Notes: generated by a model from the sequence alone, not told the origin. 64,000 nt of DNA from Nocardioides pinisoli (GCF_024199985.1 NZ_JANARS010000001.1:62001-126000); one strand, 5' to 3'; shown: positions 19,530 through 29,011, counted from the first letter of the stretch. Translations and numbers: made by a program.

Positions 19530-20702
19530 GTGAGCCGAGCGCGGGCCTTCCTCACCAGGCACGGTCTCGACCTCCTGGTCGTCGCCACTGCGGTGGTCAC
19601 CGCGGTGGGGACGCTCCTGCGCGACGATCTCGAGCACCCGGACGGGCCGCTGTTCGTCCTCGGGCTCGTCGGGATCACGTCGTCGGTGCTGGTCCTGCTG
19701 GCCCGGCGGCGCTTCCCCTTCGCGGCGCCCGCGACGACCTGGCTGGTGTGCGCCGCCCTCTCCTTCGTGGACCCGCAGCTGATCGTCAACGGGGCCGGCA
19801 TCCTCATCGCCGGGATGGGCGCCGCGGTGCTGCTGGGCACCGTCCGCAACGCGTCGCTCTCCCGCCTCGGCCTGGTGATCGCGCTGGCGAGCTCGCTGAC
19901 GGTGGTGCGCAACGGGCCGAGCTCGACGGCCGACGACATGATCTCGGTCCCGGTGATGTTCGCCCTCGGCTGGCTGGTCGGGTGGTCCCTGCGGGAGCGC
20001 ACCGAGCGCACCGAGGCAGCCGAGGAGCGGGCGCGGATCGCCGAGCTGGAGCGAGAGGCCGCGACCCGGGTGGCCGTGGCCGAGGAGCGCGGTCGCATCG
20101 CACGCGAGCTGCACGACGTCGTCGCCCACGCCGTGAGCGTGATCGTGCTGCAGGTGGGCGCGGTCCGGCACCGGATGCCGGAGGAGGCTGCCGCCGACCG
20201 CGAGGCGCTGCGCAACGTCGAGGAGGCCGGTCGCACCGCGCTCACCGAGATGAGGCGGCTGCTGGCCGCCATGCGCGACGACGAGGAGGCGCCCGAGCTG
20301 GCGCCGACCCCGGGCCTCGACGACCTCGACCGGCTCGTCCGCGACGTGCGGGCGGCGGGGCTCGACGTCCGGGTCGAGGTGCGCGGCGAGCCGGTCTCCC
20401 TCCCCCGCGGCCTGGACCTCTCCGCCTACCGCATCGTCCAGGAGGCGCTGACCAACAGCCTGCGGCACTCCGGCGCCGACCGTGCCGAGGTGGTGGTGGC
20501 CTACGCCCCCACGGAGCTCTGCCTGCAGGTGCACGACCACGGCGGCAACGGAGCACGCCCGACGGTCGGCGCGAGCGGCGGCCACGGGCTGGTCGGCATC
20601 CGTGAGCGGGTCAAGCTCTTCGACGGCGACCTCGACGCCGGCCCCGCACCCGGCGGCGGCTTCCTGGTGCGGGCGCGCCTGCCGCTGGGAGGTGGCTCGT
20701 GA
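19530..20702 (+). CDS. sensor histidine kinase, NarL/DesK-type (HisKA_3)
   Basis: This 390-residue protein has an N-terminal region with about five hydrophobic segments, a coiled-coil linker (RERTERTEAAEERARIAELERE), then the dimerisation domain with RGRIARELHDVVAHAVSVIVLQ, where the His after EL is the phosphorylation site. A degenerate HATPase_c domain with IVQEALTNSLRHSGA and GGHGLVGIRERV follows. GTG 19530 lies 6 bases after a TACCGT box. Its stop overlaps the response regulator start (GTGA), so the two form one unit that probably controls the downstream ABC exporter. The signal is unknown; short-loop membrane sensors of this kind often respond to membrane-active compounds. Confidence 0.92.
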   Translation: MSRARAFLTRHGLDLLVVATAVVTAVGTLLRDDLEHPDGPLFVLGLVGITSSVLVLLARRRFPFAAPATTWLVCAALSFVDPQLIVNGAGILIAGMGAAVLLGTVRNASLSRLGLVIALASSLTVVRNGPSSTADDMISVPVMFALGWLVGWSLRERTERTEAAEERARIAELEREAATRVAVAEERGRIARELHDVVAHAVSVIVLQVGAVRHRMPEEAAADREALRNVEEAGRTALTEMRRLLAAMRDDEEAPELAPTPGLDDLDRLVRDVRAAGLDVRVEVRGEPVSLPRGLDLSAYRIVQEALTNSLRHSGADRAEVVVAYAPTELCLQVHDHGGNGARPTVGASGGHGLVGIRERVKLFDGDLDAGPAPGGGFLVRARLPLGGGS

Positions 20703-21349
20703 CCATCCGCGTCCTCGTCGTCGACGACCAGAGCATGGTGCGGGCGGGCTTCCGCCTGCTCCTGGCCGACGAGCCGGACATCGAGGTGGTGGCCGAGGCC
20801 AGCACCGGCCGCGACGCCGTCGCGCAGGCGGCGCGCTTCCGGCCCGACGTCATCCTGATGGACATCCGCATGCCTGAGATGGACGGCCTCGAGGCCACCC
20901 GGCGCATCCTGGCCACCGACACCGAGGCCCGCGTCCTGATCCTGACCACGTTCGACCTCGACGACTACGTCTTCGAGGCGCTGCGCGCGGGCGCGAGCGG
21001 CTTCGTCCTGAAGGACGAGCCGCCCGAGCAGCTCCTCGCGGCGGTGCGCACGGTCGCCGCGGGCGAGGCCCTGCTGTCGCCCACCGTGACCCGCCGCGTC
21101 ATCCAGCGCTTCGCGACCGTACGACGCCAGTCCCCGCCCGCGGCGGTCGGCGACCTGACCCCGCGCGAGCTGGAGGTGTTCCGGCTGATCACCCGGGGGC
21201 TCTCCAACGCGGAGATCGGCGCGGAGCTGTTCATCAGCGACACGACCGTCAAGACCCACGTCACCCGACTGCTGCAGAAGCTGGACCTCCGCGACCGCGC
21301 GCAGGCGATCGTCCTCGCCTACCAGACGGGCCTCTTCGACGAGGCGTGA
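20699..21349 (+). CDS. NarL/FixJ-family response regulator
   Basis: This 216-residue protein has the receiver domain acidic pair VVDD, the phospho-acceptor Asp in DVILMDIRMPEMDG (about residue 54), the conserved Thr in LTTFD and Lys in VLKDE. The C-terminal LuxR-type HTH reads LTPRELEVFRLITRGLSNAEIGAELFISDTTVKTHV. It is translationally coupled to the kinase. It is expected to bind DNA as a phosphorylated dimer and to activate the ABC transporter 145 bases downstream, the usual layout for such pairs in actinobacteria. Confidence 0.94.
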   Translation: MTIRVLVVDDQSMVRAGFRLLLADEPDIEVVAEASTGRDAVAQAARFRPDVILMDIRMPEMDGLEATRRILATDTEARVLILTTFDLDDYVFEALRAGASGFVLKDEPPEQLLAAVRTVAAGEALLSPTVTRRVIQRFATVRRQSPPAAVGDLTPRELEVFRLITRGLSNAEIGAELFISDTTVKTHVTRLLQKLDLRDRAQAIVLAYQTGLFDEA

Positions 21350-21493
21350 GCGCCGAGGCCTCCTACCTCCGGAGGACCCCGCCTGTGCTGAGCGGCGTAC
21401 GGGCGTCACGACCTCGCGACGACGCGCGGCAGAGCCGTCGTACCTAGCGTCGAAGCGTCCCCGAAAGACGTCCCGAGATCACGGAGGAACCCC

Positions 21494-22420
21494 ATGATCA
21501 CCATCGACTCACTCACCAAGAAGTACGGCCGCACCACCGTCGTGGACGGCGTCAGCTTCGTCGCCCGGCCCGGCCGGGTCACCGGCTTCCTGGGCCCCAA
21601 CGGCGCCGGCAAGTCCACCACGATGCGCATGGTCGTCGGCCTGACGAAGCCCACGTCGGGCTCCTCGACGGTCACCGGCCGCCCGTACGCCGCGCTGGCC
21701 AACCCAGGGCGCGAGATCGGGGTGATGCTGGACGCGTCTGCCCAGCACGCCGGACGGACCGGGCGCGAGATCCTCACGATCGTCCAGCAGATGCTGGGCC
21801 TGCCCGGCCGCCGGGTCGAGGAGATGCTCGACCTCGTCAGCCTGACTCCCGCCGAGGCCGACCGCCGCGTCGGCAACTACTCCCTCGGCATGCGTCAGCG
21901 GCTCGGTATCGCGAGCGCACTCATCGGCGACCCCGGCGTGCTGATGCTCGACGAGCCGGCCAACGGGCTCGACCCCGCGGGCATCCGCTGGATGCGCGAC
22001 CTGCTGCGCGACTTCGCCGATCGGGGCGGGACGGTACTGCTGTCCTCGCACCTGCTGCGTGAGGTCGAGGTGATCGCCGACGACATCGTGATGATCGGTC
22101 ACGGCCGGGTCGTGTGCGAGGGCACCAAGGCCGACCTCGTCCGATCCCTCGGGACCGTCGCCCGCGCAGACGACACCGCGGCCCTGCGCCGGGCCCTGCA
22201 CGCGTCCGGCGTCGACACGGACGTCACGGACGAGGGCACCGTCACCACGAGCGCGGAGCCGGCCCACGTCGGCCACGTCGCCTTCAGGGCGGGCGTCGCG
22301 CTCACCGAGCTCCGCACCGCTGACGGCGGCCTCGAGGACATGTTCCTCGAGCTGACCGCCGACACGCAACGAGAGCCCACCCCGTCCAGGAAGAACCGCC
22401 GAGAGAGGAAAGCGGCATGA
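21494..22420 (+). CDS. ABC exporter ATP-binding protein
   Basis: This 308-residue nucleotide-binding subunit has Walker A GPNGAGKST, Q-loop region VMLDASAQHAGRTG, signature NYSLGMRQRLGIA, Walker B VLMLDEPANGLD and the switch LLSSHLLREV, all intact. The signature and the GxDP(A)G context match the DrrA/BcrA-type exporter ATPases. ATG 21494 is preceded by CGGAGG. It overlaps the permease gene by four bases (ATGA) and follows the two-component system, pointing to signal-dependent export or self-protection. The C-terminal ~80 residues are the variable accessory region. Confidence 0.93.
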   Translation: MITIDSLTKKYGRTTVVDGVSFVARPGRVTGFLGPNGAGKSTTMRMVVGLTKPTSGSSTVTGRPYAALANPGREIGVMLDASAQHAGRTGREILTIVQQMLGLPGRRVEEMLDLVSLTPAEADRRVGNYSLGMRQRLGIASALIGDPGVLMLDEPANGLDPAGIRWMRDLLRDFADRGGTVLLSSHLLREVEVIADDIVMIGHGRVVCEGTKADLVRSLGTVARADDTAALRRALHASGVDTDVTDEGTVTTSAEPAHVGHVAFRAGVALTELRTADGGLEDMFLELTADTQREPTPSRKNRRERKAA

Positions 22421-23223
22421 GCACCATGGCCCCACCCACGATCCACCCTGTCCACCAGCAGCACGACCAGCCGGGCATCCCGCTGGCACGCATCGTCCGC
22501 GTCGAGCTGCGCAAGATGTTCAACACCCGTTCCGGGTTCTGGCTCATCGCAAGCCTGGTGATCCTCGGCGTCGTCGCCACGATCGGGACGATCCTGTTCG
22601 CACCCGACGAGCAGCTCACCCACAACACGTTCGCTGCGGCGATCGGCTTCCCGATGACGATCGTGCTCCCGATCATCGCCATCCTCGCGATCACCGGCGA
22701 GTGGAGCCAGCGCACCGGCCTCACCACCTTCACCCTCGTCCCCGACCGCCGGCGGGTGCTGCTGGCGAAGACCGTCGCGTCGGTGGTCGTGGGCATCGCG
22801 TCGATGCTCGTGGCCCTCGTCGTGGGCGTCGTCGGCAACGTGGTGGGCACTGCCATCACCGGGACCGACCTGGTGTGGGACCTCTCGGCCGCCCAGTTCG
22901 GCACCATCGTCATCGGCAGCCTGCTGTGCCTGCTGACCGGCACCATGCTGGGCATGGTCATCCGGAGCTCACCGGGGGCCCTGGTCACCTACTTCGTGCT
23001 GGCGCTGGTGCTCCCGACGGTCTTCGGCATCCTGGCGGCCAACCAGCCCGACTTCGTCGACGTCCGTCCCTGGGTCGACGCCGAGCTCGCCCGGTCGTTC
23101 CTCTTCGAGGGGCCGCCGGCGAGCGGCGAGCAGTGGGCCCAGGTCGCCGTCACCGCAGGCCTGTGGCTGGTCCTGCCGGCGGTCCTCGGCCTGCGGGCGG
23201 TCCTCCGCTCCGAGGTGAAGTAG
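22417..23223 (+). CDS. ABC-2-type exporter permease
   Basis: This 268-residue protein has six hydrophobic segments, starting after VRVELRKMFNTRSGFWLIA, the usual cytoplasmic lead-in of ABC-2 permeases. A large central loop contains TGEWSQRTGLTTFTLVPDRRRVLLAKT, the conserved region in BcrB/NatB-like permeases. It is translationally coupled to the ATPase at 21494-22420. The transported compound is unknown. A strong hairpin follows at 23233-23281. Confidence 0.9.
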   Translation: MSTMAPPTIHPVHQQHDQPGIPLARIVRVELRKMFNTRSGFWLIASLVILGVVATIGTILFAPDEQLTHNTFAAAIGFPMTIVLPIIAILAITGEWSQRTGLTTFTLVPDRRRVLLAKTVASVVVGIASMLVALVVGVVGNVVGTAITGTDLVWDLSAAQFGTIVIGSLLCLLTGTMLGMVIRSSPGALVTYFVLALVLPTVFGILAANQPDFVDVRPWVDAELARSFLFEGPPASGEQWAQVAVTAGLWLVLPAVLGLRAVLRSEVK

Positions 23224-23232
23224 TCACCCGAC

Positions 23233-23281
23233 CACCGGACGGTGGCCCGTCGTGCCCAGCACGGCGGGTCGCCGTCCGGTG
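23233..23281. terminator. long bidirectional hairpin between convergent genes
   Basis: CACCGGACGG pairs with CCGTCCGGTG (10 bp), and the interior pairs again (CGTGC with GCACG around CCA). It lies between the 3' ends of the ABC permease (+) and the ComB-like gene (-), so it can terminate both. Confidence 0.7.
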
Positions 23282-23298
23282 CTGCCACGGGTCGGGGG

Positions 23299-24108
23299 TC
23301 AGTCGCCCACGCGGCGGAGCCGGGCGCCGGCGGGCGGGAGGGAGGTGGCGTCGCGGAAGGACTCCCCGACGAGGACCGGCACGACCTCGCTGACGTCGTA
23401 CCGGGCGGCGATGTCCACGTCGGCCGCGAAGCCGGCCTCCGCGAGCTCGCGCCCGCTCGCGCAATGGAGCAGGTCGTGGGGCAGCACGGCGGCGTTCCAG
23501 GCGGCGATCGCCATCCGGGCCTCGGGGCTGGCCGCTGCCTCCGCCTCGGCGTCGAGCGCGGCGAGGACGGCCCCGGCGCCCCAGAGGTCCTCGACGGCCG
23601 GGCGGAGCGTGTCGTCGTACCACCGCTCCCCCGCGGGTACGACGACCACGCTGGCGCCGTCGGCGACGCGGGGACCGAGCCACCGGGCGACCGCGCCGGC
23701 GTTGCGCAGGCAGGCACCGACGACCTGGGCGCCGGACTCGGCGAGCGCGAAGGCGATGGTCGAGCCGTTGGGCGAGGGCAGGACGAGCCGTTGGACGCCC
23801 TCCACCTCCGCGAGGCTCGCGGGCGACAGCGAGACGTGGCGGGCGTCGCCGCGCGAGAGCGCCTCGAACCGGCCGACGGCGAGGGTCGCGCCGTGGCGCA
23901 TCGCGTGCTCGGCGGCGCGGGAGTCCTTCCAGCGGAACGGGAAGACCTCGATCCCGCGCTCGAGGGCGACGCTGAGGGTCGTGGTGAAGGACAGCACGTC
24001 GACCACGACCGCGTAGTCGGCGGGCACCGCCTCGGCACCCGTGGGGCCCCACTCCATGCGGAGCCGGTAGGTCGACTGGTCGTGTCCCGGCAGCGTCACG
24101 CGAGACAT
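23299..24108 (-). CDS. 2-phosphosulfolactate phosphatase family protein (ComB-like)
   Basis: This 269-residue protein matches the ComB/COG2045 family: VVVDVLSFTTTLSVALERGIEVFPF near residue 33, LPSPNGSTIAFAL, VVGACLRNAGAVA, VVVVPAGERW and DTLRPAVEDLWGAGAVLAAL. In methanogens the family makes coenzyme M; in actinobacteria its substrate is not established, so a general phosphatase role is the safe statement. ATG 24108 (MSRVTL) was chosen. It ends near the hairpin at 23233-23281. There is no operon partner beyond the Usp gene 42 bases upstream on the same strand. Confidence 0.85.
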   Translation of the reverse strand: MSRVTLPGHDQSTYRLRMEWGPTGAEAVPADYAVVVDVLSFTTTLSVALERGIEVFPFRWKDSRAAEHAMRHGATLAVGRFEALSRGDARHVSLSPASLAEVEGVQRLVLPSPNGSTIAFALAESGAQVVGACLRNAGAVARWLGPRVADGASVVVVPAGERWYDDTLRPAVEDLWGAGAVLAALDAEAEAAASPEARMAIAAWNAAVLPHDLLHCASGRELAEAGFAADVDIAARYDVSEVVPVLVGESFRDATSLPPAGARLRRVGD

Positions 24109-24149
24109 TCAACAACCCCGGCCGGGCGGTCGTGCAAAACGGCGGTCGC

Positions 24150-24608
24150 TCAGTCCGGGGTGTTGGGCACCACCAGCACCGGCACGGCGGAGTGGCGGAC
24201 GACCTGGGTCGCCGTCGAGCCGAAGCGCAGGCCCTTGAACCCGCCCGCTCCCCGTGTGCCGACGACGAGCATCTCGGCGTCGGCCGCTGCCGCGATGAGG
24301 CACTCGGTGGTCTGGCCGCGCAGGGCGTAGAGGTGGAGGTCGAGGTCGTCGGAGAGCCCGGCCGCCGTGCAGTCGGCCTTGAGGTCGGCCACCACGGCCG
24401 CCTCGAACTCCGCGAAGGGCGGGACGTAGCCGCCGACCATCGAGTCGGGCCGCGGCGCGGTCGCGAGGTTCCACACCCGGACGACGTGGAGCGCGACCCC
24501 CAGCCGCTGCGCGAGGTCGGCGGCGCGGCGTACGACGGCCCCCGACGCGCGGGAGCCGTCGTGCCCGACGACGATCCCACCCGTGATGTCGGCTTCTCTC
24601 CTGACCAT
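24150..24608 (-). CDS. universal stress protein (UspA family)
   Basis: This single-domain 152-residue Usp has IVVGHDGSRASGAVVRRAADLA at the N-terminus and the ATP-binding GTRGAGGFKGLRFGSTATQVVRHSAVPVLVVP at the C-terminus (G-2x-G-9x-G-S/T pattern), so it probably binds ATP. ATG 24608 is 6 bases after TAGACT, another leaderless-type start. It is likely expressed with the ComB-like gene downstream. Its role in stress survival is known only at family level. Confidence 0.93.
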   Translation of the reverse strand: MVRREADITGGIVVGHDGSRASGAVVRRAADLAQRLGVALHVVRVWNLATAPRPDSMVGGYVPPFAEFEAAVVADLKADCTAAGLSDDLDLHLYALRGQTTECLIAAAADAEMLVVGTRGAGGFKGLRFGSTATQVVRHSAVPVLVVPNTPD

Positions 24609-24679
24609 GGCTGCAGTCTAGGAAGAGGAGGCCGCTCGCCGGAGGGGCCGAACGTCCCTACCTCGCCGTGCGGCCGCGG

Positions 24680-26623
24680 TCACCAGATGCGGACCCGACC
24701 CTCGGGCTCGAGCCACAGGCCGTCGCCCGGCTGCGTCTCGAAGACCTCGTGGAACTCGTCGAGGTTGCGCACGATGTTGGCGCGGAACTCGGCGGGGCTG
24801 TGCGGGTCGATCGTGAGGTACTGGAGCTCCTGCTCCTTGCGCCGCTTGGTGCGCCACACGTGGCTCCAGTTGAGGAACAGCGTGCGCCGGTCCTCGACCG
24901 AGGCCTCGCCGCCCTGGCTGATGACGTAGGCCTTGTGGGCGATGGTGAGACCGCCGAGGTCGCCGATGTTCTCACCGACCGTGAGGCTGCCGTTGACGTG
25001 CTCGCCCGGCAGGTTGCGCGGCTCGAAGGCGTCGTACTGGGCGATGAGCGCTTGCGACTTGGCCTCGAAGGCGGTCTTGTCGTCGGCGGTCCACCAGTCC
25101 TGCAAGTTGCCGTCGCCGTCGTACTGGGCGCCCTGGTCGTCGAAGCCGTGCCCGATCTCGTGGCCGATGACCGCACCGATGCCGCCGTAGTTCTCGGCGT
25201 CGGTCGCGTCGGGGCTGAAGAAGGGCGGCTGCAGGATCGCGGCCGGGAAGCAGATCTCGTTGGTGCCCGGGTGGTAGTAGGCGTTGACCGTCTGCGGCAG
25301 CATCAGCCACTCGTCGCGGTCCACCGGCTGGCCGACCTTGGCGAGCTGGCGGTCGGTCTCGAACGCCGACGCCGACGCGACGTTGCCCATCAGGTCGTCG
25401 GCGGAGACGGTGAGCGAGGAGTAGTCGCGGAACTCCGTCGGGTAGCCGATCTTGGGGTAGAAGCGGTCGAGCTTGTCGAACGCCTTCTGCTTGGTGTCCT
25501 CGCCCATCCAGTCGAGGGCCTCGATGGAGCGGCGATAGGCGGTGACCAGGTTGGCGACCAGCTCGTCCATCATCTGCTTGGACGTGGGCGGGAAGTGCCG
25601 CTCGACGTAGACCTTGCCGACGGCCTCGCCGATGGCGCCCTCGACGAAGTCGACGCCGCGCTTCCAGCGGGCGCGCAGCTCCGGCGTGCCGTTGAGGGTG
25701 CGGCCGTAGAAGTCGAAGTTGGCCTCGACGAAGGCGTCGGGGAGGTAGGGCGCCGAGCTCCGCACGATGCGGACGTGCAGGATGTCGTGCCAGGTCTCGA
25801 TCGGCGTCTCCTCGAGCACCGTGGAGAGGTGCGAGAAGAAGTCGGGCTGCATCACGATCGAGCGCCGCAGCGTCTCCTCGGTGCCGCCGAGGCCGGTGAC
25901 GTAGGTGACCCAGTCGAAGGCCGGGCAGAGCTCACGCAGCTCCTCGAGGCTCTTGTGGTTGGTCGTCTTCTGGACGTCGCGGGTCTCGGCCGCCTCCCAG
26001 TGCCCCTGGGCCAGGCGGGTCTCGTAGGCCAGCACGCGCGCCGCCGCGCCCTCGGGGTCCTCGTGCTCGCTGAGCGTGAGCAGCGTCGTCAGGTAGGCGA
26101 GGTACTTGTCGCGGATCTCGGCGAACTTGTCCTCGCGGTAGTAGGACTCGTCGGGCAGGCCCAGCCCGCCCTGGGCGAGGTAGACGATGTTCTTGGAGGC
26201 GTCACCGCGGTCGGGGGTGATGTAGGACCCGAACAGGCCGGGGCCGCCGATGCGCTCGAACGCGCCGAGGAACGCCGCGAGCTCGGTCAGGTCGGCGACG
26301 CGGTGGGCGCTGTCGAGCAGGCCCTGGACCGGGGCCAGCCCCTTCGCGGCGATGGTCTCGGTGTCCATGAAGGAGGCGTAGAGCTCGCCGATCTTGCGCT
26401 CGTCCTCGTCCAGCTCGTCGGCCGGCCGGTCGGCGAGCTCGGTGATGATGTCGCGCACCTGCTGCTCGGCGGCGTCGGCGAGCGCGATGAAGGCGCCCCA
26501 GCTCGACTTGTCGGACGGGATCTCCGTCTCGTCGAGCCACCGGCCGTTGACGTGGCCGAAGAGGTCGTCCTGCGGGCGGATGTCGGGGTTCATGCCGTCG
26601 CGCGCGGCGTCGAGGATCGTCAC
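24680..26623 (-). CDS. M13-family zinc metallopeptidase (neprilysin/PepO-like)
   Basis: This 647-residue protein has VIGHEIGHGFDDQGAQYD (HExxH zinc site), the third ligand Glu in GENIGDLGGL, and NAYYHPGTNEICFPAAILQPPFF (substrate-binding NAYY region). The N-terminal half starts DIRPQDDLFGHVNGRW, the standard M13 opening. GTG 26623 lies 7 bases after TAAGGT, fitting a leaderless start; ATG 26593 is the alternative. There is no signal peptide or membrane anchor, so it is probably a cytoplasmic oligopeptidase. The C-terminal W matches the family's conserved final tryptophan. Confidence 0.94.
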   Translation of the reverse strand: MTILDAARDGMNPDIRPQDDLFGHVNGRWLDETEIPSDKSSWGAFIALADAAEQQVRDIITELADRPADELDEDERKIGELYASFMDTETIAAKGLAPVQGLLDSAHRVADLTELAAFLGAFERIGGPGLFGSYITPDRGDASKNIVYLAQGGLGLPDESYYREDKFAEIRDKYLAYLTTLLTLSEHEDPEGAAARVLAYETRLAQGHWEAAETRDVQKTTNHKSLEELRELCPAFDWVTYVTGLGGTEETLRRSIVMQPDFFSHLSTVLEETPIETWHDILHVRIVRSSAPYLPDAFVEANFDFYGRTLNGTPELRARWKRGVDFVEGAIGEAVGKVYVERHFPPTSKQMMDELVANLVTAYRRSIEALDWMGEDTKQKAFDKLDRFYPKIGYPTEFRDYSSLTVSADDLMGNVASASAFETDRQLAKVGQPVDRDEWLMLPQTVNAYYHPGTNEICFPAAILQPPFFSPDATDAENYGGIGAVIGHEIGHGFDDQGAQYDGDGNLQDWWTADDKTAFEAKSQALIAQYDAFEPRNLPGEHVNGSLTVGENIGDLGGLTIAHKAYVISQGGEASVEDRRTLFLNWSHVWRTKRRKEQELQYLTIDPHSPAEFRANIVRNLDEFHEVFETQPGDGLWLEPEGRVRIW

Positions 26624-26670
26624 GCGCTCGACCTTAACGCCGTGGGCCCAGCGCGCGGGGCCGGTCCGGC

Positions 26671-27648
26671 TCAGCGGACCCGGACGACCGACTTGCCAAG
26701 GGTGCGGCGCTCGTCCATGTCGACCAGCGCCTGCCCGAACCCGGTCAGGTCGTAGGTCGCGCCGACGGGCGGCTTCACGACGCCCGACTCGATCATCGGG
26801 ACGAGCCGGTGCCACTGCTGCTGCATGTAGCCGGGCCGGGTCATCGCGTACGCCCCCCAGCCCACACCGCGGACGTCGGTGTTGCCCAGCAGGAGCCGGT
26901 TGACCTTGACCTGGGGGATGCCCTGGCCGGCGGCGAAGCCGACGACCAGGATCCGGCCGAGCTCGGCGAGGCAGCGCAGCGAGTCGGTGAACGCGTCGCC
27001 GCCGACGACGTCGAGCACGACGTCCACCCCGCGGCCGCCGGTGAGGTCCTTCACCGCGTCCTTGAAGTCGGGCCCGACCACGACCTCGTCGGCACCGGCC
27101 GCCCGCGCGAAGGCCGCCTTCTCCTCGGTGCTCACCACCGCGATGGTCCGGGCACCGAGGCCCTTGGCGACCTGGAGCGTGGCGGTGCCGACCCCGCCGG
27201 CGGCGCCGTGGACGAGGACCGTCTCGCCCTCGCGCAGCCCTCCGCGCTCCTCGAGCGCGAACAGGGCGGTGAGGTAGTTCATCGGCAGCGCCGCGCCCTC
27301 GTCGTACGACATCGCGTCGGGCAGCGCGAACGTGAAGATCGCCGGGTTGGCGACCTGCTCCGCCGCCCCACCGCTGAGGTTGACCCCGGCCACGCGCTGG
27401 CCGACGGCGAACCCGCTGGACTCGGGCGACCCCGGGTCGAGGACGACGCCGGCGAAGTCGACGCCGAGGGTGAACGGCGGCTCGGGCTTGAACTGGTACT
27501 CCCCGCGGCTCAGCAGCAGGTCGGGGAAGGAGACGCCGACGCTGTGCACCTCGACCAGGACGTCGTGGGGACCCGGTGTCGGCGGGTCGACCTCGCGGAC
27601 CTCGACGTCGGCGGGACCGGTGAGCGTGACGACCTGGACTGCCTTCAT
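26671..27648 (-). CDS. zinc-independent quinone oxidoreductase (MDR family)
   Basis: This 325-residue protein has an N-terminal GroES-like domain (MKAVQVVTLTGPADVEVREV, SVGVSFPDLLLSRGEYQFKPEPPFTLGVDFAGVV) and an NADPH-binding Rossmann fold with VLVHGAAGGVGTATLQVAKGLGA. Zinc-binding cysteines of alcohol dehydrogenases are absent. It should reduce quinones or enoyl compounds with NADPH. ATG 27648 is 6 bases after TAGGGT. The gene stands alone; upstream of it lies the repeat at 27691-27775. Confidence 0.92.
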   Translation of the reverse strand: MKAVQVVTLTGPADVEVREVDPPTPGPHDVLVEVHSVGVSFPDLLLSRGEYQFKPEPPFTLGVDFAGVVLDPGSPESSGFAVGQRVAGVNLSGGAAEQVANPAIFTFALPDAMSYDEGAALPMNYLTALFALEERGGLREGETVLVHGAAGGVGTATLQVAKGLGARTIAVVSTEEKAAFARAAGADEVVVGPDFKDAVKDLTGGRGVDVVLDVVGGDAFTDSLRCLAELGRILVVGFAAGQGIPQVKVNRLLLGNTDVRGVGWGAYAMTRPGYMQQQWHRLVPMIESGVVKPPVGATYDLTGFGQALVDMDERRTLGKSVVRVR

Positions 27649-27690
27649 GCCGCGACCCTAGCGATCCGGGGGCAGCGGGTGGCGCTCGCT

Positions 27691-27775
27691 GGGCGGTCAC
27701 CGGATATCCGGTGACCGCCCTACTTACAGGTACAGATCCCGGGTGCGAAGCATGAGACCTGGGTGCGAAGCCCGG
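27691..27775 (-). repeat. intergenic element with 30-bp perfect palindrome, copy 1
   Basis: Bases 27691-27720 form a perfect palindrome with half-site GGGCGGTCACCGGAT. Next to it are two direct repeats of CTTCGCACCC (minus strand) about 21 bases apart. The same arrangement, with aligned bases across ~70 bp, occurs at 54765-54840 in the opposite orientation. The element is non-coding here and sits between a gene start and a gene end on the same strand. Confidence 0.85.
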
Positions 27776-27778
27776 CAT

Positions 27779-29002
27779 TCAGCCGGCCCGCTTCACCTCG
27801 GCGAGCTCGAAGTGCATGGGGTCGGTCCAGCGCCAGTCGCCGCCCCAGGCGAAGCCCCAGGTCTTGAAGATCGCCACCACGTCGCGGTCGATCTCGCCGA
27901 CGGTGCCGCGCTGGTTGCCGGCAGTGTTGAGGTCGAGGGCCAGCCCGAAGGAGTGGTTGGACAGCGTGGTCGTGTTGGCGATGAAGCGGGGGTAGTAGCA
28001 CCCGGCGTACTGGTCCGGGTCGATCGCGTCGGCCAGGCCGCGCTGCTGCACCTCGAGCAGGGCCGCGCGCAGCTGCGGGAAGAGGTCCTTGTGGCAGGTG
28101 ACGCTGCCGAGGATCGGCACCGCCTCGGTGCGGATGTTGGCCGCGACCCACGCCGGGTCGGGGGCGATCCGGCCGCCGCCGATCACGCGGTAGCGGAAGG
28201 TGCCGACGACGCTGCCCAGCGTGCCGCCGGTGGGGACGGCGGTGAGCTTGGCGTCGGGGTCGAGCCCGAGGCGGGAGGCGACGTCGAGCATCTGCACCGA
28301 CGCGTCCTTGCCGACCATGCGCTCGAGGGGCTTGCGGATGCTGGCCGGCGTCTTGCGGTCGGTCGAGATCAGCAGCCCGTTGTCGGTGGCCATCTCGATG
28401 TCCTCGGCCCAGGCGGTGTTGACCAGCATGTCGATGGTCGGGACCTGCGGGGTGTAGGCGCCGACGTGGAGGGTCGGCGCGTCGTCCTCGACGCCGAGGC
28501 GGATCATGCCCTCCTCGTCGACCAGGCGTCGCGCGACCCGGCGGTCGATGGCCAGCTCGCCGCCGGCGACGCGGTCCCACGCCTCCTGGAAGTCGGCGAC
28601 CTGCGCCTGGGTGAAGTTGCGGTAGCGAGCGGGGTCGACCGACGCGACGGTGAGCACCCGGTTCTCGAGGCTGACCTGGCCCAGGCCGATGCGCTCGGTG
28701 TGGGCCACCCCCGGCAGCCGTTCGATCCTCTCGAGCAGCTCGTCGTCGATCGTCTTGTCCCACTGCACGAGGATGTCGGCGCTCCACAGCCGCCCGTCGC
28801 GCTCGCCGGGAGGGTCGACCGCGTGGTCGGGGTCGGCGACCGGGACGGTCGAGGGCTCCTCGGACGGCTTCTTGGTCGGCTCCGCGCTGGACGACGGCGG
28901 TGCCGGGTCGGGCTCCGGCTCCGCACCGGTCTCGCTGCAGGCGGCGAGCAGCAGCGTCAGGGCAGCGGCGGCAGCCACCCCGGCCCCCCGTCGTACGTGC
29001 AC
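27779..29002 (-). CDS. lipoprotein, M15-type D-Ala-D-Ala carboxypeptidase-like
   Basis: This 407-residue protein starts at GTG 29002, 6 bases after TAGGGT. The signal peptide ends in a lipobox LLLAAC at about residue 21, followed by a Pro/Ser/Glu-rich linker, so it is a surface lipoprotein. The C-terminal domain has SNHSFGLALDLNTAGNQ and WGFAWGGDWRWTDPMHFEL, supplying the H-x6-D and H ligands of VanY/M15 zinc peptidases. The middle ~200 residues match nothing I recognise. Predicted role: peptidoglycan stem-peptide trimming at the cell wall. Confidence 0.87.
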   Translation of the reverse strand: MHVRRGAGVAAAAALTLLLAACSETGAEPEPDPAPPSSSAEPTKKPSEEPSTVPVADPDHAVDPPGERDGRLWSADILVQWDKTIDDELLERIERLPGVAHTERIGLGQVSLENRVLTVASVDPARYRNFTQAQVADFQEAWDRVAGGELAIDRRVARRLVDEEGMIRLGVEDDAPTLHVGAYTPQVPTIDMLVNTAWAEDIEMATDNGLLISTDRKTPASIRKPLERMVGKDASVQMLDVASRLGLDPDAKLTAVPTGGTLGSVVGTFRYRVIGGGRIAPDPAWVAANIRTEAVPILGSVTCHKDLFPQLRAALLEVQQRGLADAIDPDQYAGCYYPRFIANTTTLSNHSFGLALDLNTAGNQRGTVGEIDRDVVAIFKTWGFAWGGDWRWTDPMHFELAEVKRAG

Positions 29003-29011
29003 GTCCCGACC